A stretch of 64,000 bases of DNA. Source: Pedobacter terrae. GTDB lineage: Bacteria; Bacteroidota; Bacteroidia; Sphingobacteriales; Sphingobacteriaceae. The notes beneath the pieces are model-generated. The model was not told the DNA's origin. It did not search any database and saw only the letters and a program-made list of their open reading frames with translations. Below are positions 60,946-64,000 of this stretch, piece by piece. A program made the translations under genes and the position numbers. The stretch is from positions 55,161-119,160 of the forward strand of contig NZ_FNCH01000016.1 in the NCBI RefSeq assembly GCF_900100705.1, given 5' to 3'. Every line of letters starts with the position of its first letter. Positions within the stretch are counted from its first letter, which is position 1.

Positions 60946-61635
60946 TTACTCCTCATGCGCATTAGCAGACGGCAAGGCTACAAAATCGATCACTGCACAC
61001 CAGCTATAAGATGGATGGGGTTGAATGCTAACGCCAACTGTATTTAATTTGTATTTCTGATCAATCAGGGTAAACCGGTGACCAAGGGAAGGTACACCAC
61101 AATCTAACAATAGATGGCATACAATATCTAGGCTGTTCGAAAAACCAAAGTCGATATTTTCGCTCATCGCTTTATTCGGAAAATACTTAGATAAACGTTT
61201 CGAAAATTGATCTCCGTTGCTGCTTTCGTGTGTATCAAGGTTGTTTCGGTTAAGGTCTTGTGCGTGACTACGGCTTAAGGCAGATAATTTATCATTAGGA
61301 TAAAATACCGGTAGATTTTTTATACCCTTTAAATGCTTTAATAAAGAGATATAATAACTGTTGTTACGGGCAATCCGCAGTTCATTGTAATTTCTATATT
61401 GCTTTACTTTAGCATTATAGTTATTAATGTAATCTTCTAAAAAGGTGTGATAAAATTTTTCCCCGTCAATGCGAATCAGGTTCATGTACATTACCACGTT
61501 TTTCTCTTCGTTAGTTAAATAAGTAGCATTTGCTGCGGTATTCGCCTTGCGGAACTCGGCATCTGTCCACTTTTGAGCATTTACGCTGGTAACAAAAAAT
61601 AAGGACAAAAGAATAGGTAAAAGTATTTTACGCAT
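60946..61635 (-). CDS. CAP-domain (SCP/PR1) secreted protein
   Basis: The 229-residue protein has a signal peptide ending near FFVTSVNAQK and one CAP domain. Visible CAP motifs are LSALSRSHAQDLNRNNLDTHES (helix with the conserved His/Asp and the H.S site), MSENIDFGF and LLLDCGVPSLGHRFTLIDQKY. Bacterial CAP proteins are secreted and mostly of unknown function. It is flanked by class 1 and class 3 repeats and appears monocistronic. Confidence 0.88.
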   Translation of the reverse strand: MRKILLPILLSLFFVTSVNAQKWTDAEFRKANTAANATYLTNEEKNVVMYMNLIRIDGEKFYHTFLEDYINNYNAKVKQYRNYNELRIARNNSYYISLLKHLKGIKNLPVFYPNDKLSALSRSHAQDLNRNNLDTHESSNGDQFSKRLSKYFPNKAMSENIDFGFSNSLDIVCHLLLDCGVPSLGHRFTLIDQKYKLNTVGVSIQPHPSYSWCAVIDFVALPSANAHEE

Positions 61636-61762
61636 CAGATGGTTTTTATGGATAACGCCATTTGATGCAGATTATTTTTTGGTTGGGAATTTAGATATTG
61701 TTTAGTGCGAAGCGTTTATTGGTTTAGCGTTGACTAACTACCGTCAAAAAAATAACCGACTG

Positions 61763-61803
61763 GGTACAAGGACATAAAGAAATTAATCTTTGTGTCCTTG
61801 TGT
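61763..61803. repeat. Inverted repeat of ACAAGGACATAAAG words
   Basis: ACAAGGACATAAAGA (about 61765) is complementary to TCTTTGTGTCCTTGT just after it. A further TGTCTTGGTGGTT follows. A similar half copy is at about 30118. Repeats of this kind, with words like AGGACACAAAG, are familiar in many bacterial genomes. Confidence 0.6.
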
Positions 61804-61829
61804 CTTGGTGGTTAAACATAGCGAAGAGC

Positions 61830-62594
61830 TTATAAAAACATACCGCCAGATGCTTCAATACGCTGTGCATTAATCCATCTCGCATCTTCAGTACATAAAA
61901 ATGCTACTACACCACCAATATCATCTGGCAAGCCTACACGGCCTAGGGCGGTATTGGCAGCAATCCCGGCATTGATCTGATCATTATCCCGTACCATTCC
62001 ACCACCAAAATCAGTTTCAATTGCACCGGGAGCAACAATGTTCGATCTTATTCCTCTTGAACCTAATTCTTTTGCCTGGTATCTGGTTAGGGTTTCCATT
62101 GCGCCCTTCATAGAAGCATAAGCAGCATAACCCGGGGTTGCAAAACGAGCCAGTCCGGATGAAACATTAATGATTCCGCTTCCATCCTTTAATAAGGACA
62201 AGGCTTTTTGAGTTAAAAAGAAAGCGCCTTTGTAATGGATGTTTACCAAAGTATCAAATTGTTCTTCAGTCGTATCGGCAAATGAGGCGTGTATGCCAAT
62301 CCCTGCATTATTGATCAGGAAGTCGAATTTTTCTGCATTGAAAACAGATTTCAATACACTTTTAACCTCGCTGAAAAAAGCGTCAAAAGTTTTGGCATCG
62401 CCAACATTTAACTGAATTGCTGCTGCCGGTACACCCAATGCTTTAATTTCGTTTACGGTAGCATCTGCTTCCTCTTTTTTCGATTGATAGGTAACAATGA
62501 CCCCAATTCCTTTTGCGGCAATTTTTAAGGCTGCGTTTTTTCCCAGTCCCCGGCTACCACCGGTTACCAGAGCAATTTTATTTTGTGTTTCCAT
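61830..62594 (-). CDS. Short-chain dehydrogenase/reductase
   Basis: The 254-residue SDR has VTGGSRGLGKNAALKIA for the nucleotide site, FDFLINNAGIGIHASF, IINVSSGLARFATPG, and YAAYASMKGAMETLTRYQAKEL with the catalytic Tyr and Lys. The C-terminus has GAIETDFGGGMV, a common SDR loop. The AraC-type regulator gene lies 86 bases upstream on the same strand, so it may control this gene. The substrate is unknown. Confidence 0.93.
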   Translation of the reverse strand: METQNKIALVTGGSRGLGKNAALKIAAKGIGVIVTYQSKKEEADATVNEIKALGVPAAAIQLNVGDAKTFDAFFSEVKSVLKSVFNAEKFDFLINNAGIGIHASFADTTEEQFDTLVNIHYKGAFFLTQKALSLLKDGSGIINVSSGLARFATPGYAAYASMKGAMETLTRYQAKELGSRGIRSNIVAPGAIETDFGGGMVRDNDQINAGIAANTALGRVGLPDDIGGVVAFLCTEDARWINAQRIEASGGMFL

Positions 62595-62680
62595 TTTCTT
62601 TTTATTTGTTAAACAAAATTAGCTGGAAATCGGCTGTAAAAATGGTGACAGCTTAGGTAAAAATGGTGACTGTTTAAGTT

Positions 62681-63088
62681 TTATGTGGTGAAAACTTCCT
62701 TATTTGAAGCTAGAGACTCGAAATAAGCCTCCCGATACTGTTTTGGCGTTTGGCCGGAAAAGTGTTTAAAAAACTTAGTGAAGTTGGATGGATCGTAGGT
62801 GAGTATCCTGGCAATTTCGGCAACAGGCATGCTCACATTATGTAACATCGATTTGGAAATTTCCATTAAACGCCCTTCGAAAAAATAACAGGGTGAGTGC
62901 CCGGTAGCGGCTTTTATGGTATTGCTTAAATGTGTAGGATGTACATGAATAAGTTCGGCAAAATCTCTTACCTCAAACATTTCTGTGGCACGGCCAGATA
63001 CAATGTCGTCCAGGTGTTTGTCTAATTCTTTTAAATAATCTGCCGCAATTTCATGTCGACGGGCAAAAAACTTCTGTGGAATTTTCAT
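62681..63088 (-). CDS. AraC-family DNA-binding protein without sensor domain
   Basis: The 135-residue protein has only the two helix-turn-helix units (EVRDFAELIHVHPTHLSNTIKAATG and MPVAEIARILTYDPSNFTKFFKHFSGQTPKQYRE). A charged N-terminal stretch of about 30 residues precedes them, and there is no cupin or other ligand domain. It is the likely regulator of the SDR gene directly downstream. Confidence 0.88.
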   Translation of the reverse strand: MKIPQKFFARRHEIAADYLKELDKHLDDIVSGRATEMFEVRDFAELIHVHPTHLSNTIKAATGHSPCYFFEGRLMEISKSMLHNVSMPVAEIARILTYDPSNFTKFFKHFSGQTPKQYREAYFESLASNKEVFTT

Positions 63089-63166
63089 ATCAATGTTTTT
63101 GATTGCTAAACAAATATACCATTCCTTTAAATGATTTTATCTGCTATGAAGTGAAATATGACGAAC

Positions 63167-63853
63167 TTAATCTGCAGCTAATAAAAAGGTATGGAGCTTT
63201 TTTACGTGTTTTTGCCGCTGGTACCAGTCGTTATAAACCAGTTCAACCTGTTTAACTTCAAAAGTGCCAAAGTCGAAATTTCTGTATTTTTCTACCAGAT
63301 CAATTAAAGCTTCTTTATTTTTTAGTTCTGATCTGAAACGGATCACGGTAGAATGGGCAGTTTGAATGGCATAACGTTTATCAATACTTTGCTGCAGGTC
63401 TGAATTTTTAAAGGCTGTTCGCAGGTCATCCCTGATCTTATTTAATGTGTTGGTTAAAAACCCTTGAATCAGTATGCAAGAAGGAGAAGCCGTCAACCCG
63501 CTAAACTGAATCTTAAATTTTTTATACCTGGATAAAACTTCATCAATAATGTCGATATAATCCTGAACATTGATATTTTTCAAGTTAAAGCCATCATAAC
63601 AGGAAATGATAGCCATTAAGGTAATGTGAATATCCGGATTCTGATAAAAATATTGATCAGGTTCAATAGCTTTTGCTTTGTTTACAAACTGTTGAATTTT
63701 GCCTTTGGTTGCTGCATCCGGTCGGATCACCAATGTAATTCCAAAACGCTGATCATTGTCAGAATCTATTAAATGATCAATTTCATAGTTTCCATCAGCT
63801 ATTTTGGCAATCGAATCTTTGTACAGTTGGTTATAATGTTCGGCTAAATTCAT
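63167..63853 (-). CDS. 2H phosphoesterase (2'-5' RNA ligase-like) family protein
   Basis: The 228-residue protein carries the two HxT motifs of the 2H superfamily: H76-x-T78 (NPDIHITLM) and H167-x-T169 (QTAHSTVIRF). They lie 91 residues apart as in two-lobed family members. The family hydrolyses or forms 2'-5' and cyclic phosphodiester bonds; the substrate is unknown. A terminator-like hairpin upstream suggests it starts its own transcript. Confidence 0.85.
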   Translation of the reverse strand: MNLAEHYNQLYKDSIAKIADGNYEIDHLIDSDNDQRFGITLVIRPDAATKGKIQQFVNKAKAIEPDQYFYQNPDIHITLMAIISCYDGFNLKNINVQDYIDIIDEVLSRYKKFKIQFSGLTASPSCILIQGFLTNTLNKIRDDLRTAFKNSDLQQSIDKRYAIQTAHSTVIRFRSELKNKEALIDLVEKYRNFDFGTFEVKQVELVYNDWYQRQKHVKKLHTFLLAAD

Positions 63854-63863
63854 TATTATGATA

Positions 63864-63894
63864 CAAAAAAGTCGCAGGGGTAAAACCTGCGACT
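63864..63894 (-). terminator. Terminator of a minus-strand gene beyond the window
   Basis: AGTCGCAGG (63870-63878) pairs with CCTGCGACT (63886-63894), with a U-run on the minus strand. No gene is visible between here and 64000 on that strand, so the terminated gene must lie further right. A second stem (TTTCTTCTT/AAGAAGAAA, about 63939-63968) follows. Confidence 0.75.
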
Positions 63895-64000
63895 AAATAA
63901 AATGGTCGTCATCTCCTTTGGTTTATCAAACTGATTTTTCTTCTTTCAAATATCTTACAAGAAGAAAGCTTAGTAAGCGTTTAAATAAAAGGCAGGGTGA

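Noticed and set aside
1..64000. tRNA or rRNA genes, riboswitches, prophage or integrated element
   Set aside because: No cloverleaf, rRNA core, aptamer-like leader, integrase or phage structural gene was recognised anywhere in the window by eye.

Overview
The window looks like chromosomal DNA of a Bacteroidota member of the Sphingobacteriaceae, most like Pedobacter or a close relative. The evidence is the protein families present (OmpP1/FadL next to a GNSLT-type SGNH lipoprotein, DUF3467 after rpoC, HD-type CCA enzyme, TlpA-like lipid-pathway thioredoxins, DnaE carrying a DnaQ-type exonuclease domain), Bacteroidota-type promoters (TTG about 20 bases before TAnnTTTG), weak ribosome binding sites, and AT-rich intergenic DNA full of palindromic repeats. 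The genus is an inference from recognition only; no search was run. Layout: 1-7.9 kb holds the 3' two thirds of rpoB, rpoC, a frameshifted small membrane-protein gene and a DUF3467 gene. 7.9-15.8 kb holds an OmpP1/FadL porin and SGNH lipoprotein pair, miaA, a pRiA4b ORF-3-like protein, cca, a Sua5/TsaC-type gene and two tandem DUF4136 lipoproteins. 16-25.6 kb holds a glycosyltransferase, dapD, an S4 RNA-binding protein, an EcsC-like protein, a TlpA-like thioredoxin, guanine deaminase, an OmpH-like lipoprotein, an 872-base non-coding region with repeats and two perfect DnaA boxes, and gyrB. 26-36.7 kb holds a bestrophin-like channel, a stress-type protein, a two-component system, an SRPBCC protein, a truncated haemoglobin, a retropepsin-like protein, an S41 protease, two-domain AraC regulator, malate dehydrogenase and a lipocalin. 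37-48.7 kb holds dnaE, thioredoxin, a PQQ-type sugar dehydrogenase, a DUF58 protein, a peroxiredoxin/DsbA-like pair and a pyruvate-oxidase-like ThDP enzyme. 48.8-60 kb carries phenylalanine and tyrosine catabolism (hppD, hmgA, a fumarylacetoacetase-family gene, and phenylalanine 4-monooxygenase further on) with a flavin reductase, an unrecognised AT-rich overlapping gene pair, cell-wall and short-chain dehydrogenase genes, and a decayed PIN toxin-antitoxin locus. 60-64 kb holds GtrA-like, CAP-domain, SDR, AraC and 2H-phosphoesterase genes. The most unusual content lies between the genes. Three classes of palindromic repeat recur: (1) GTCATCCTGA / GTCATTTCGA hairpins with swappable palindromic inserts; (2) a 140-490 base cross-shaped element with an AGTCCCGC...GCGGGACT outer stem and a GGGTTTA...TAAACCC inner stem, once nested inside a class 1 element; (3) 'word-drift' inverted repeats, in which one arm is a run of diverged 5-10 base words and the other arm their complements, with a different word at most loci. 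Class 3 elements sit against gene ends and in two cases supply coding sequence: the GTG start and N-terminus of a glycosyltransferase and the C-terminal tail of an EcsC-like protein. Two possible small peptides (minus strand, about 46.8 kb and 51.5 kb) are also described. No rRNA, tRNA, CRISPR array, complete insertion sequence or prophage was seen.
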